Positions 52,506 to 62,274 of a DNA stretch of 64,000 bases are shown here, one piece after another. The first letter of the stretch is position 1, and every line of letters starts with the position of its first letter. The notes beneath the pieces were generated by a model, which saw only the letters and a list, made by a program, of their open reading frames with translations, did no database searches and was not told where the DNA came from. The DNA is from Arthrobacter zhangbolii. GTDB taxonomy: Bacteria; Actinomycetota; Actinomycetes; Actinomycetales; Micrococcaceae. Location of the stretch: NCBI RefSeq assembly GCF_022869865.1, contig NZ_CP094984.1:2790001-2854000 (forward strand), given 5' to 3'. A program made the position numbers and the translations under genes.

Positions 52506-52856
52506 TTATGACTCCGGCTGCGGCTCAGCGGGAGACATCTTGTGGTCTCCCCCGGAGGTGTAGCCGCCGGAGGCACCGGCGGAGCTTCCTGCAGCAGACG
52601 AGCCGGAGCCCGCCGTCGCCGAAGCTGAATCGGATCCTGAGGATGACCCGGTGACCTTGGAGGCAGCGTCCTTGGCTGCGCCGGTGACCTTGTCCTGCAG
52701 GCCCGGAGCCTTCTCCTTGGCCCAATCAGTGCCCTGGGACACCGTGTCCTGGACCTTCGGGTCCTTCCAGAGCTGCATCAGTTTTTCGCGGCCGCCCTTG
52801 GAGCCCACCAGGTAGCCCACGCCCATGCCGGCCAGAAATACAAACTTCTTTACCAT
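52506..52856 (-). CDS. YtxH-like small protein
   Basis: The 116-residue protein has a single N-terminal hydrophobic segment and then GSKGGREKLMQLWKDPKVQDTVSQGTDWAKEKAPGLQDKVTGAAKDAASKV, which fits a YtxH-like helix, and finally a Ser/Gly/Ala-rich tail. It is probably membrane-anchored and disordered at the C-terminus. Role unknown; YtxH-like proteins are often stress-related. Confidence 0.75.
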   Translation of the reverse strand: MVKKFVFLAGMGVGYLVGSKGGREKLMQLWKDPKVQDTVSQGTDWAKEKAPGLQDKVTGAAKDAASKVTGSSSGSDSASATAGSGSSAAGSSAGASGGYTSGGDHKMSPAEPQPES

Positions 52857-52952
52857 GGTCTTCCTCTTCTCCTGCCCTCACAGGGCCTCGATAAGTTCCG
52901 TCCACTTGCACCCTACCGCCGGAACGGCAGGTTCAACAGCCAGCTTACTATT

Positions 52953-53366
52953 TCAGGACGGATCCGCATCTTGGCCAAACAGGCGGGAACGGATCAGGAA
53001 GCGTTTGCCCTCGGGTGCCTCGACGGAAAACCCGCTTCCCCGTCCGGCTACAACATCCACGGTGAGATGGGTGTGTTTCCAGTAGGCAAACTGTTCCCGG
53101 GACATCCAGAATTCCAGGTCCTCGCCGTCCAGGTTGAAGACGCCCAGCAGGACATCCGCGTCCCCGGTAAGGAACTCGCCTTTCGGATAGCACATGGGCG
53201 AGGAACCGTCGCAGCAGCCGCCGGACTGATGGAACATCAGCGGGCCGTGTTGCCTGACCAGGCTCCGCAGCAGTTCCTGCGCAGCGGGGCTGAGCGCCAC
53301 CCGGGAGAAATCCTCCCCGGGCAGCGCCGCACCGGCGTCGAGCGTTGAAACAGGAGCAGTATCCAT
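52953..53366 (-). CDS. DUF779 protein
   Basis: The 137-residue protein shows the DUF779 signature HQSGGCCDGSSPMCYPKGEF with paired cysteines, then LEFWMSREQFAYWKHTHLTVDVV. The family is regularly found next to acetaldehyde-type aldehyde dehydrogenases, as here. The stop codon of the ADH gene overlaps the start by one base. Role unknown, possibly a partner of the dehydrogenase. Confidence 0.9.
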   Translation of the reverse strand: MDTAPVSTLDAGAALPGEDFSRVALSPAAQELLRSLVRQHGPLMFHQSGGCCDGSSPMCYPKGEFLTGDADVLLGVFNLDGEDLEFWMSREQFAYWKHTHLTVDVVAGRGSGFSVEAPEGKRFLIRSRLFGQDADPS

Positions 53367-54385
53367 CAGTACCCGATCACCACCCGGCCGTCGACGTGGC
53401 CGCCGCGCAACTCATCCATCACCGTATTGATCTCCTCCAGGCTGCGGATGCTCACATTGGGATGGATCAGGCCCCTATCGTAGAAATCGATAGCCTCGGC
53501 CAGATCCTGGCGGGTGCCCACAATGGAACCGCGGATGGTCAGGCCCTTGAGCACGATGTCAAAAATCGGGGCAGGGAAATCCCCCGGCGGCAGCCCGACA
53601 AAAACGATGGTTCCGCCGCGGCGGGCCATACCGATTGCCTGCCCGAAAGCGGCCGGATGCACCGCGGTGACCAACACCGCGTGTGCGCCGCCCACCTTTT
53701 CCTGGATTGCTTCCGCCGGATCCTCGGTGCTGGCGTTGACCGTCACCTCGGCTCCGTATTTCTTCGCAAGCTCCAGCTTGTCATCGCTGATATCGACGGC
53801 GGCCACGCGCAGGCCCATGGCTTTGGCATACTGCACTGCGACGTGGCCGAGGCCGCCGATCCCCGAAATGACCGCCCATTGTCCGGGGCGCGCCTCGCTG
53901 ACTTTTAATCCCTTGTAGACCGTGACACCGGCGCAGAGGACGGGTGCTATTTCCTGCGGGTCCGCCCCCTCCGGAATGCGCGCGGCGAACCGGGCATCCA
54001 CCAGCATGTACTGGCCAAAGGACCCGTCCACCGAATAGCCGCTGTTCGTCTGGTCCTCGCAGAGCGTCTCCCAGCCCGTCCTGCAGTATTCGCAGACTCC
54101 GCAGGCGGAGGCCAGCCACGCGTTGCCGACCATGTCGCCGGGTTTCAGATCCGTGACCCCTTCGCCCACCTTCACCACTTCCCCCACGCCCTCATGCCCG
54201 GGAATGAACGGTGGTGTCGGTTTAACAGGCCAGTCTCCGTCCGCTGCGTGCAGATCGGTGTGGCACACACCGGTCGCAACGAGCTTGACCAGTGCCTGTC
54301 CCGGTCCGGGTTCAAGGACCGCCACATCCTCAACGGAAAGCCCTTTGCCCAACTCGTTCACAACTGCTGCTTTCATGCTGGCCAT
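53366..54385 (-). CDS. adhP: Zinc alcohol dehydrogenase (AdhP type)
   Basis: The 339-residue enzyme oxidises primary alcohols with NAD. Catalytic zinc ligands are Cys41 in TGVCHTDLHAADGDW, and His64/Glu65 in PGHEGVGEVVKVG. The structural zinc cysteines are in ACGVCEYCRTGWETLC, and the Rossmann motif is GIGGLGHVAVQYAKAMG. It stands 59 bases after the aldehyde dehydrogenase gene and is coupled to DUF779. Ethanol to acetate oxidation is the likely pathway. Confidence 0.94.
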   Translation of the reverse strand: MASMKAAVVNELGKGLSVEDVAVLEPGPGQALVKLVATGVCHTDLHAADGDWPVKPTPPFIPGHEGVGEVVKVGEGVTDLKPGDMVGNAWLASACGVCEYCRTGWETLCEDQTNSGYSVDGSFGQYMLVDARFAARIPEGADPQEIAPVLCAGVTVYKGLKVSEARPGQWAVISGIGGLGHVAVQYAKAMGLRVAAVDISDDKLELAKKYGAEVTVNASTEDPAEAIQEKVGGAHAVLVTAVHPAAFGQAIGMARRGGTIVFVGLPPGDFPAPIFDIVLKGLTIRGSIVGTRQDLAEAIDFYDRGLIHPNVSIRSLEEINTVMDELRGGHVDGRVVIGY

Positions 54386-54444
54386 TCGATCCTCAATTCG
54401 ATCGGTGGTACGTGGTAGTCCAGCGTAGGCGCGTCCCTTGCTGC

Positions 54445-55968
54445 TTAGAAGAAGCCCTGTTTGTTTTCGGCGTAGCTGACCAGGAGGTTCTTGGTCTGCT
54501 GGTAGTGGTCCAGCATCATGGCGTGGTTCTCCCGCCCGATGCCGGAGGACTTGTACCCGCCGAACGCGGCGTGGGCCGGGTAGGCGTGGTAGTTATTCAC
54601 CCAGACCCGGCCGGCCTGGATGTCACGGCCTGCCCGGTAGGCGGTGTTGCCGTCACGGGACCAGACACCGGCGCCCAAGCCGTACAGCGAGTCATTGGCG
54701 ATGGCCAGGGCCTCGCCGTAGTCCGAGAATCGGGTCACGGAGACGACGGGTCCGAAGATTTCCTCCTGGAAGATGCGCATGTTGTTGCTGCCTTCGAAGA
54801 CGGTCGGCTGCACGTAGAAGCCCTCCGACAGGTCGCCGTCGAGATGTGCGCGCTCACCGCCGGTGAGAACCTTGGCTCCCTCCTGCCGGCCGATGTCCAG
54901 GTAGGAGAGGATCTTCTCCAACTGGTCGTTGGAGGCCTGGGCACCGACCATGGTGTTGGTGTCCAGCGGGTTCCCCTGCACCATCTGTGCGGTGCGGGCC
55001 AGGGCATCGGACATAAAGGAGTCGTACATGGAGTCCTGTACCAGTGCCCGGGAGGGGCAGGTGCAGACTTCGCCCTGGTTCAGGGCGAACATATTAAAGC
55101 CTTCCAGCGCCTTGTCGTAGAACGCATCGTTTTCCCGGGCAACGTCAGCGAAGAAGATATTCGGGCTCTTGCCGCCCAGTTCCAGCGTGACCGGAATGAG
55201 GTTCTGGCTGGCGTACTGCATGATCAGCCGGCCGGTTGTGGTCTCTCCGGTAAATGCGATTTTGCGGATCCGGTTCGAGGATGCCAGAGGCTTACCTGCC
55301 TCCACGCCGAAGCCGTTGACCACGTTCAGGACGCCTGCCGGCAGCAGGTCCGCGATGAGTTCCATCAGCACCAGGATGGAGGCCGGGGTCTGTTCGGCGG
55401 GCTTGAGCACAATGGCGTTGCCGGCAGCCAGTGCGGGTGCCAGCTTCCAGGTGGCCATAAGGATGGGGAAGTTCCAGGGGATGATCTGCCCCACCACACC
55501 GAGCGGCTCGTGGAAATGGTAGGCCGTGGTGTTGTCGTCAATCTGGGAGAGGGATCCTTCCTGTGCGCGGATGGCTCCGGCGAAGTAGCGGAAGTGGTCC
55601 ACCGCCAGGGGAAGGTCCGCTGCGAGGGTTTCGCGGATCGGCTTGCCGTTGTCCCAGGTTTCGGCGACGGCGAGCATCTCGAGGTTCTCCTCAATCCGGT
55701 CCGCGATGCGGTTGAGGATCAGTGCACGCTCGGCCACAGCTGTTTTACCCCAGGCGCCTGCAGCCTTATGCGCCGCGTCCAGTGCCAGGTCAATATCCTC
55801 GGAGGTTCCCCGGGCCACCTCGCAGAACACGCGGCCGGTGACGGGAGTGACGTTCTCGAAATACTGGCCCTTGACGGGGGCTACCCATTCGCCGCCAATC
55901 CAGTTCTCATAGCGTGGCTTGAAACTGACCTTGGATCCCTCGGTACCGGGCTGCGCGTAAACACTCAT
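54445..55968 (-). CDS. Aldehyde dehydrogenase (ExaC/AldB-like)
   Basis: The 507-residue enzyme oxidises aldehydes with NAD. Catalytic Cys302 lies in [18 protein letters not shown] and Glu263 in [39 protein letters not shown] is the cofactor region. It is similar to ExaC/AldB acetaldehyde dehydrogenases. The ATG at 55968 follows GAAGGAG. A direct repeat and palindrome lie upstream, and the GAF regulator gene 1.9 kb away is a likely activator. Confidence 0.94.
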   Translation of the reverse strand: MSVYAQPGTEGSKVSFKPRYENWIGGEWVAPVKGQYFENVTPVTGRVFCEVARGTSEDIDLALDAAHKAAGAWGKTAVAERALILNRIADRIEENLEMLAVAETWDNGKPIRETLAADLPLAVDHFRYFAGAIRAQEGSLSQIDDNTTAYHFHEPLGVVGQIIPWNFPILMATWKLAPALAAGNAIVLKPAEQTPASILVLMELIADLLPAGVLNVVNGFGVEAGKPLASSNRIRKIAFTGETTTGRLIMQYASQNLIPVTLELGGKSPNIFFADVARENDAFYDKALEGFNMFALNQGEVCTCPSRALVQDSMYDSFMSDALARTAQMVQGNPLDTNTMVGAQASNDQLEKILSYLDIGRQEGAKVLTGGERAHLDGDLSEGFYVQPTVFEGSNNMRIFQEEIFGPVVSVTRFSDYGEALAIANDSLYGLGAGVWSRDGNTAYRAGRDIQAGRVWVNNYHAYPAHAAFGGYKSSGIGRENHAMMLDHYQQTKNLLVSYAENKQGFF

Positions 55969-56026
55969 TTCCGCTCCTTCTGTGATCGACATCGGTGTCG
56001 GTGCTGATAGTGAGAGAGTAGGCAGC

Positions 56027-56051
56027 GCAACGTTGCATGTACGTTGCATCA
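56027..56051. promoter_or_regulatory. ACGTTGCAT direct repeat and palindrome
   Basis: GCAACGTTGC (56027-56036) is a palindrome. Two 11-base units ACGTTGCATGT and ACGTTGCATCA follow each other at 56030-56051. The site lies 60-80 bases upstream of the aldehyde dehydrogenase start and just before the MFS start. It could control both genes. Confidence 0.55.
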
Positions 56052-56064
56052 CACAGGCCCTACT

Positions 56065-57810
56065 ATGGCCACGCGGGACAGTCGGATCCGGACGGCCCGC
56101 CCTCAGCCGCAGGCCGTGCGGCCCGGTGGAAGGACGTCCGTGGGCACACCCGAGCAGAGCCGCTATGTCAGGTATCGATGGTGGGGGCTGCTGGCGATCA
56201 GCCTTGGGGTAGCGACCATCATCATGGACGCCACGATTGTGTCCGTGGCCATTCCCTCCGTGGTGGGCGACCTGGGCATTTCCAGCACGCAGATTCAGTG
56301 GGTGCAGGAAATCTACACGCTCCTTTTTGCAGCCCTGTTGCTGACCTGGGGGCGGATTGCGGACCGGGTGGGACGGCGGCGCATCATGCTCCTCGGCGTC
56401 GTCATTTTCGTGGGCGCGAGCCTGATGTGTGCGCTCGCCGGTTCCGGCGGGCTGCTGATCCTGGGCCGTGCCCTGCAGGGCCTGGGCGGTTCCATGATCC
56501 TGCCCACCACGCTGGCGCTGCTGAATGCCAACTTCCAGGGGCGTGAACGCGGCATCGCGTTCGCCGTATGGGGCTCCACCATCGGGGGCATGGCCGCGGT
56601 GGGACCGCTGCTGGGCGGCTGGCTGATTGAAAATGCCAGCTGGCGGTGGGCCTTCGGCATCAATCTGCCGGTCGGGGCACTGGTCATCGCGGGACTGCTG
56701 CTTTTTGTGGCTGAATCCTCGGAATCCACGGTCGGCCGTGACCAGCGGCTCGACGTCGGCGGGGCACTGCTTTCGATTCTGGGTTTCGGTGCCTTGGTGT
56801 TCGGCCTGATCGAAGGCCGCAGCTACGGCTGGTGGTCCCCCACCGAAGACGCGCCCTTCACGGTCGCCTCCCTCTCCCCTGTTCCGTGGGTGTTCCTGAT
56901 CGCAGCACTCTCCCTTACCGCCTTTGTGCTCGCGCAGCGGCGGCGGACACTTGCCGGACAGGGAGTCATCCTTGACCTGTCCCTGTTCCGCATCCGGTCC
57001 TTTGCCAACGGAAACCTCACCGCGCTGATCGTCAGCTTCGGCGAGTTCGGGCTGATCCTCTCCCTGCCGCTGTGGTTCCAGAACGTCCTGGGCTATACCG
57101 CGTTCCAGGCCGGGCTGGCCCTCCTTCCCCTGGCGGCGGGCTCCTTCCTGGCCTCCGGTGCGGTTGCGGGACTCTCCCGGCGGTACAGCCCGATTATTGT
57201 GGTGCGCATCGGGCTAAGCCTGGAAGTACTGGGCATTGCCGTGCTGGCGCTGCTGATCCGTCCCGACAGCACGGCATGGCTTACCTCACCGCTGCTCTTT
57301 GTGTACGGTCTTGGCGTGGGTCTTGCCACGGCCCAGCTGACTTCGGTGATCCTCGCCGAAGTGCCGGTCGAACGCAGCGGGCAGGGCTCAGCGACCCAAA
57401 GCACCGCCCGGCAGACCGGCTCCGCCCTGGGCATCGCCGTCCTTGGCACCGCGTTTTTCACCACCCTGCGCGACGGCACCCGGGACGGCACCGCCGACGC
57501 AGTGGCGGCCTCACCGGCTCTGGCCCCGGCAGTGGACTCCGTTGATGCCTCCTCCGGCGGCACCATCAGCGCGCTCGCAGAGAACCCGGCCACGGCATTC
57601 ATTGCCGACGCCGCCCGCGACGCCATGACCAACGGAGCCTCGCTGGCCGGTTGGATTGCCGCCGGGGCGCTGGTTATCGGGCTGCTCACCAGCCTGAGGA
57701 TCCACCCGGTTCCGGCCGAAGACGAGGGCGTTGGGAAGGACGATTCCGGGCACCCTGAGGCCCCGCCTGCCGCCGGTGGAACCGCTGCGGAGCCGGGCCG
57801 GAAACCGTAA
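56065..57810 (+). CDS. MFS drug-exporter family protein (14 segments)
   Basis: The protein has 581 residues from the ATG at 56065. It follows the DHA2 (QacA/EmrB) pattern with fourteen membrane segments: [58 protein letters not shown] and the [18 protein letters not shown] motif C. Members export toxic organic compounds. It is divergent from the aldehyde dehydrogenase gene, and the same upstream site may control it. Confidence 0.88.
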   Translation: MATRDSRIRTARPQPQAVRPGGRTSVGTPEQSRYVRYRWWGLLAISLGVATIIMDATIVSVAIPSVVGDLGISSTQIQWVQEIYTLLFAALLLTWGRIADRVGRRRIMLLGVVIFVGASLMCALAGSGGLLILGRALQGLGGSMILPTTLALLNANFQGRERGIAFAVWGSTIGGMAAVGPLLGGWLIENASWRWAFGINLPVGALVIAGLLLFVAESSESTVGRDQRLDVGGALLSILGFGALVFGLIEGRSYGWWSPTEDAPFTVASLSPVPWVFLIAALSLTAFVLAQRRRTLAGQGVILDLSLFRIRSFANGNLTALIVSFGEFGLILSLPLWFQNVLGYTAFQAGLALLPLAAGSFLASGAVAGLSRRYSPIIVVRIGLSLEVLGIAVLALLIRPDSTAWLTSPLLFVYGLGVGLATAQLTSVILAEVPVERSGQGSATQSTARQTGSALGIAVLGTAFFTTLRDGTRDGTADAVAASPALAPAVDSVDASSGGTISALAENPATAFIADAARDAMTNGASLAGWIAAGALVIGLLTSLRIHPVPAEDEGVGKDDSGHPEAPPAAGGTAAEPGRKP

Positions 57811-57851
57811 ACCACGCGTCGGCCGATTCAGCCGCAACCGGGCAGGGATCG

Positions 57852-59333
57852 TTAGGCGAGGTCCCGCTCGATCCGTTCCAGAGCAGTGACGACGGCGGAG
57901 CGGCGGGGCGAGCGCGGGGGCAGCAGACGCAGCGCAAGCTGCCAGGCCCCGACGTCATTCGCGGCCTCGGGCAGCTGCAGATACTGCAACAGGGTATCCG
58001 CACCGGCGTCCGAGAGCATCGCTTCGCGCAGCACCGCCGAGACCTCGGTGCGGAGTCCGACGGCGGCCGGGGATTCCGACCGGGGAAGCACCGGGCCCCG
58101 GTACATCCGCAGGGCAACCCGGTACGCTCCCCGCTCCAGGAAGCGCAGAACCTGCGCAGCGTCCACCACCAGTGGGCGGGACAGCCGGTACGGACGCGAG
58201 AGCGGAACCAGCACGTCAGCGGCGGGCGTCGGTGCCAGGGACTCCATAAGATTGCGCAGGCGCAGTATTTCGGCACGGACTGTCCCCGCCGGACACCCTT
58301 CGGGGTACGCCAGCACCGCTAGGTCCCCGGCCGTCAACCCCTCGGGGTGCAGGGCCAGCACCGTCAGCAGCTCGCCGTGGCGGGAGCTGAGTTCCACGGA
58401 GCGGCCGCCGGTATGCAGGATGGCGTGATCCCGGCCCAGTACTTCCAAGGTGTCCGTAAAAAGGTGGTCCGCTCCGGTTCCCGCCGGCGGGCCGGATGCG
58501 GTGCGGCGTGAAGCGGTGCGATTGGGACCGTTTCGGCTTGGGGCGGTGCGGCTTGGGGCGGTGCGGTTGGGATCGGTTCCGTTCGGGGCGGTACCCGGTA
58601 CGGGGGCCGTCCGGAGCGGGCCCTGCCGTAACTGCAGCCGCTGGATCTGAAGCTGCGCCTCAGCTGCGGCCACAGCTGCCCGCACCAGGGCCAGCGTCTG
58701 CGGCGCCACCGCGTCCGGCCCGCCCGTGATGTCCACGACGCCCAGCACCACTCCGGTGTCCGGGTCCCGGACAGGCACGGCGGTGCAGTTCCATGAGTGG
58801 GCCAGGCGGCTGAAGTGCTCCGGCCCGGCTATCTGCACGTCTGCGGCCGTGGCCAATGCCGTGCCAGGTGCGGAGGTACCCACTGTCCTTTCGGACCAGT
58901 CCGCTCCGGCGACGAACAGCATCCCCTCCGCCCGGCGGCGCAGGCCGGCGTCGCCGTCCACCCACATCAGCCGGCCCAGCTCATCGCCTACGGCCACCAA
59001 AAGCCCGGCATCCTGCCCCGGCTCCACCAGCAGGCGGCGGATCACCGGCATCACGGCAGCGAGCGGGTGGGCGGCACGGTAGCCACGGAGGGCGTCGTCG
59101 TCGAACACCAATTCCGCACCGGAAACGTCGGGGTCCGGAATGTGCAGCAGGGACCGCTGCCAGGACTCACGGACCGAGGGCCTCAGCCGCTCCAGCCAGC
59201 CGGTTCCCGATCCGAGCGATTCATGGGCCCTGATGGCGTTGTGGCGCAGGGCATCCGCGGGCGCTGTCGGCAGGACACCGGAGTGCCTGGTGTCCTGCCT
59301 GCCCGGTTTCTCGTCTTGCGCTGCAATGCGCAC
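57852..59333 (-). CDS. GAF-domain transcriptional regulator
   Basis: The 493-residue protein has an AcoR-like N-terminal GAF region (residues about 60-230: SVRESWQRSL, GTSAPGTALATAADVQIAGPEHF, NCTAVPVRDPDTGVVLGVVDITGG). A linker made of 5-residue repeats follows (about 248-280). The C-terminus has a winged-helix-like region (LSSRHGELLTVLALHPEGLTAGDLAVLAYPEG, TVRAEILRLRNLMESL) and a helical part. This architecture is found beside aldB in actinobacteria and fits a sensor for acetaldehyde or acetoin. It lacks an AAA+ sigma-54 domain. It starts with GTG. Confidence 0.8.
   Translation of the reverse strand: MRIAAQDEKPGRQDTRHSGVLPTAPADALRHNAIRAHESLGSGTGWLERLRPSVRESWQRSLLHIPDPDVSGAELVFDDDALRGYRAAHPLAAVMPVIRRLLVEPGQDAGLLVAVGDELGRLMWVDGDAGLRRRAEGMLFVAGADWSERTVGTSAPGTALATAADVQIAGPEHFSRLAHSWNCTAVPVRDPDTGVVLGVVDITGGPDAVAPQTLALVRAAVAAAEAQLQIQRLQLRQGPLRTAPVPGTAPNGTDPNRTAPSRTAPSRNGPNRTASRRTASGPPAGTGADHLFTDTLEVLGRDHAILHTGGRSVELSSRHGELLTVLALHPEGLTAGDLAVLAYPEGCPAGTVRAEILRLRNLMESLAPTPAADVLVPLSRPYRLSRPLVVDAAQVLRFLERGAYRVALRMYRGPVLPRSESPAAVGLRTEVSAVLREAMLSDAGADTLLQYLQLPEAANDVGAWQLALRLLPPRSPRRSAVVTALERIERDLA
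58498..58587. repeat. Six 15-bp tandem repeats in the GAF regulator gene
   Basis: Six units of 15 bases (consensus GCGGTGCGGCTTGGG) encode 5-residue repeats such as NRTAP, SRTAP and SRNGP on the minus strand. The units differ at several positions and keep the frame. They form the linker between the GAF and DNA-binding parts. Confidence 0.85.
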
Positions 59334-59361
59334 GGCCCCCGCCTATCCACGCTGATAAACA

Positions 59362-59386
59362 GACACCGTCCATGACGGACGCTGTC
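59362..59386. promoter_or_regulatory. Interrupted palindrome upstream of the GAF regulator
   Basis: GACACCGTCC and GGACGCTGTC form arms with one mismatch around ATGAC. The site is 29 bases upstream of the GTG start and is a candidate autoregulatory operator. Confidence 0.5.
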
Positions 59387-59453
59387 AGGGAACACAACTC
59401 TTGGATGTCATGCTCCCATGCGCGGAGGGGCGGGGGCCAGAGTAGCCGCGCCT

Positions 59454-60875
59454 TTACTCTCCCCGGGAAATCCGGGTCATTTCCTCACGGTCTACCACCT
59501 TCACGCGCTCACGTACGAGTTCACCGGTAGTCGGGTCCGGGTGGATGTAGGAGGCGCCGAGGCTGCGCTCGTAGGCGTCCAGCTTCAGCCAGCCTTCCCA
59601 GGTGGTGTAGGGAACGCCGCGTTCCTCCAGCAGTTCGATGATGGAGGAGGGATCCGGGTGCGAGGCCGCGGGCAGGTTCAACCGGTCCTCCAGCAGGAAC
59701 CCGATGGTCTCCAGGGCATCACCCTTGGTGTGCCCGATCAGGCCCACGGGGCCGCGCTTGATCCAGCCCGTGGTGTAGATGCCCGGTACCGGGGTGCCGT
59801 CTTCGTTGATCACGCGGCCGCCCTCGTTCGGGATCACGCCGCGGCGCTCGTCGTAGCCCACCTCGGGAAGTTCGGACCCGAAGTAGCCGATGGCCCGGTA
59901 CACGGCCTGGACGGGGTAATCCACGATTTCGCCGGTGCCGCGGACGTTGCCGGTTCCGTCGAGTTCGGTGCGCTCAAACTTCATGCCCGCGACCTTGCCC
60001 GGGTGTTCGGCGTCGTCGTAAATCTCCACCGGGCTGTGCAGGAAGTGAAGGTGCAGGCGGCGGGAGGCACCGGTGTCCTGTTCTTCCACCAACCAGTTGG
60101 TCAGCGTGTTGACCATGGTCTTGGTCTGGTTGTTGGTGCGGATCGCTTCGTCGGAGCCTTCATCGAACTCGAAGTCCTCCGGGTAAAGCACAATGTCGAC
60201 GTCGCGCGAATGCGAGAGCTCGCGCAGTTCCAGCGGAGTGAACTTCACCTGCGCCGGGCCGCGGCGGCCGAAGATGTGCACGTCCGTGACCGGAGACTTC
60301 TTCAGGCCTTCGTAGACGTTGGCGGGGATTTCGGTGGTGAGCAGATCGTCTGCGTGCTTGGAGAGGATGCGGGCGACGTCGAGGGCCACGTTGCCGTTGC
60401 CGATCACCGCTACTTCCTTGGCGTCCAGCGGCCATTCGCGGGGGACGTCCGGGTGTCCGTCATACCAGGAGACGAAGTCCGCGCCGCCGAAGGAACCCTC
60501 CAGCTCCACGCCGGGTACGTTCAGCGGAGCGTCCTTGATGGCACCGGTGGCGAAGATGATGGCGTCGTAGAAGTGCCGGAAGTCCGTCAGCGTCAGGTCG
60601 CGGCCGTAATTGACGTTGCCGAGGAAGCGGATGTCACCGCGGTCCAGGACCTTGTGCAGGGCATTGACGATGCCCTTGATCCGCGGATGGTCGGGCGCGA
60701 CACCGTACCGGATCAGGCCGTAGGGCGCCGGGTACTGGTCGAAGAGGTCGATGCTGACCTCGAAGTCCCGCTCGGCCTTGGTAAGGATGTCGGCGGCGTA
60801 AACACCGGCGGGGCCTGCACCGATAATGGCGACCCTCAAGGGACGCTGGGCGCTCTCCGCGGCTGGGTTAGTCAC
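59454..60875 (-). CDS. fprA: FprA-type ferredoxin-NADP reductase
   Basis: The 473-residue protein has two dinucleotide motifs: FAD in VAIIGAGPAGVYAADIL and NADP in VAVIGNGNVALDVARIL. It is like mycobacterial FprA and adrenodoxin reductase, moving electrons from NADPH to ferredoxin. GVAPDHPRIKGIVNALHKVL and GWIKRGPVGLIGHTKGDALET are conserved in the family. The GTG at 60875 follows GAAGGAC; an earlier ATG at 60923 is less likely. Confidence 0.93.
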   Translation of the reverse strand: MTNPAAESAQRPLRVAIIGAGPAGVYAADILTKAERDFEVSIDLFDQYPAPYGLIRYGVAPDHPRIKGIVNALHKVLDRGDIRFLGNVNYGRDLTLTDFRHFYDAIIFATGAIKDAPLNVPGVELEGSFGGADFVSWYDGHPDVPREWPLDAKEVAVIGNGNVALDVARILSKHADDLLTTEIPANVYEGLKKSPVTDVHIFGRRGPAQVKFTPLELRELSHSRDVDIVLYPEDFEFDEGSDEAIRTNNQTKTMVNTLTNWLVEEQDTGASRRLHLHFLHSPVEIYDDAEHPGKVAGMKFERTELDGTGNVRGTGEIVDYPVQAVYRAIGYFGSELPEVGYDERRGVIPNEGGRVINEDGTPVPGIYTTGWIKRGPVGLIGHTKGDALETIGFLLEDRLNLPAASHPDPSSIIELLEERGVPYTTWEGWLKLDAYERSLGASYIHPDPTTGELVRERVKVVDREEMTRISRGE

Positions 60876-61019
60876 TGATAGTCCTTCTTCTCTTCGAAAG
60901 GTCCGTAGGTGCGCAATTAACACACAGTTATTTATTCTAAATGCCCGCTTCCCCGCCGTCTAAACGGTCCCGCGAACGGACGCGGGAATAGGGTCCGGGG
61001 ATTGTGTGTTAACGAGCAC

Positions 61020-62117
61020 GTGCCATTCTCAAAGCCTGTCCCCGCCCTCCGCGGCGTGCGTAATGCCGAGCCCGACGCCGCTGCCGCCCGCATGGGCGGC
61101 TCTGCCGGGTCCGGGGGTTCTGCCGGGCCCGGGGGTTCTGCCGGGCCCGGCGGGGGGACCGCCGGCTCCGCGGGTGCCGGGTCTGCAACTGCCCCGGCGA
61201 CCGGCCGCGAGAACCTTCCCGGCATTCTGTTTGGTGTCGGCGCCTACGGCCTGTGGGGCATGATGCCCCTGTACTTCATGGTTCTGGAACCGGCCGGACC
61301 GGTGGAGATCGTGGCCAACCGGGTGGTGTGGTCCCTGGCGTTCTGCGCCATTCTCCTGACAGTCATGCGTGCTTGGAAGCCAATGCTCGCTGCCGGCCGC
61401 AATCCCCGCACAGTAGGTACCCTGACCGGGGCAGCCGTGCTGATTGCCCTGAACTGGCTCACCTATTCCTGGGCCGTCCTGAACGGGCACGCGGTGGAAG
61501 CGGCCCTTGGCTACTTCATCAATCCGCTCGTTTCCGTGCTGCTGGGTGTCCTTGTGCTCAAGGAGAAGCTGCGCCCTCTCCAGTGGGCCGCGATGGGCGT
61601 GGGATTCACAGCTGTTCTCGTCCTTGCCCTAGCCTACGGCAACATGCCCTGGATTGCCCTGGCGCTGGCGTTCAGCTTCGGCTTCTACGGACTGGTGAAG
61701 AAGGGTATCGGCTCCCGAGTCGACGCCGTGTCCAGCCTGACCATTGAAACCGCTGTACTGACTCCCATTGCCGCCGGTGTGATGATCTGGCTGTCGGTGA
61801 CCGGCGCGGCCACGCTTACCTCCAACGGGCCCGGACACTTTTGGCTGCTCGCTGCCTCCGGTGTCATCACCGCCGTCCCGCTCATTTTCTTCGGTGCTGC
61901 GGCCCGCCGTCTTCCGCTCTCGACGGTGGGGTTGCTGCAGTACCTGGCACCCACGCTGCAGTTCATCATCGCCCTCGCCGTATTCAAGGAAGCCATGCCT
62001 CCCGAGCGCTGGGCCGGTTTCGGGCTGGTCTGGCTGGCACTGGTGCTCCTGACCGTCGACATGATCGGCGGACCACGGCGCAACCGCCGGCTGCGTGCCG
62101 CTGCTGCCGCTGCTTAG
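61020..62117 (+). CDS. rarD: RarD-type EamA permease
   Basis: The protein has ten membrane segments and the RarD signature GILFGVGAYGLWGMMPLYFMVL, then NRVVWSLAFCAILL, LNWLTYSWAVLNGHAVEAALGYFINPLVSVLLGVLVL and FYGLVKKGIG. RarD (EamA family) exports metabolites; the substrate is unknown. The first 60 residues hold a Gly/Ser/Ala/Pro low-complexity region built by 18-base repeats at 61101-61154. The start is uncertain: TTG 61002, GTG 61020, GTG 61056 or ATG 61092. Confidence 0.82.
   Translation: MPFSKPVPALRGVRNAEPDAAAARMGGSAGSGGSAGPGGSAGPGGGTAGSAGAGSATAPATGRENLPGILFGVGAYGLWGMMPLYFMVLEPAGPVEIVANRVVWSLAFCAILLTVMRAWKPMLAAGRNPRTVGTLTGAAVLIALNWLTYSWAVLNGHAVEAALGYFINPLVSVLLGVLVLKEKLRPLQWAAMGVGFTAVLVLALAYGNMPWIALALAFSFGFYGLVKKGIGSRVDAVSSLTIETAVLTPIAAGVMIWLSVTGAATLTSNGPGHFWLLAASGVITAVPLIFFGAAARRLPLSTVGLLQYLAPTLQFIIALAVFKEAMPPERWAGFGLVWLALVLLTVDMIGGPRRNRRLRAAAAAA
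61101..61154 (+). repeat. Three 18-bp tandem repeats in rarD
   Basis: Three 18-base units (first TCTGCCGGGTCCGGGGGT) with a few changes encode the Gly/Ser/Ala/Pro-rich N-terminal stretch of the RarD protein. Confidence 0.8.
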
Positions 62118-62274
62118 GTACAGACCGTTTTTCGGGGGCTCGACTGTCCAGGGACGAGGGATCCCGCCTCACTCTGCCTCCACAGCGGATAAATCTTCGC
62201 AGCGGCTCGCGGGTTATGCCCAGACTGGGTACATTCTCCTTCCGGCCTGAGCGGCTGCTGGGCAGACTGCTCCC

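Noticed and set aside
52299-52511. 70-residue plus-strand frame in the DUF4193 gap
   Set aside because: It runs through the 22-bp hairpin and has no ribosome site; a non-coding transcript is more likely.
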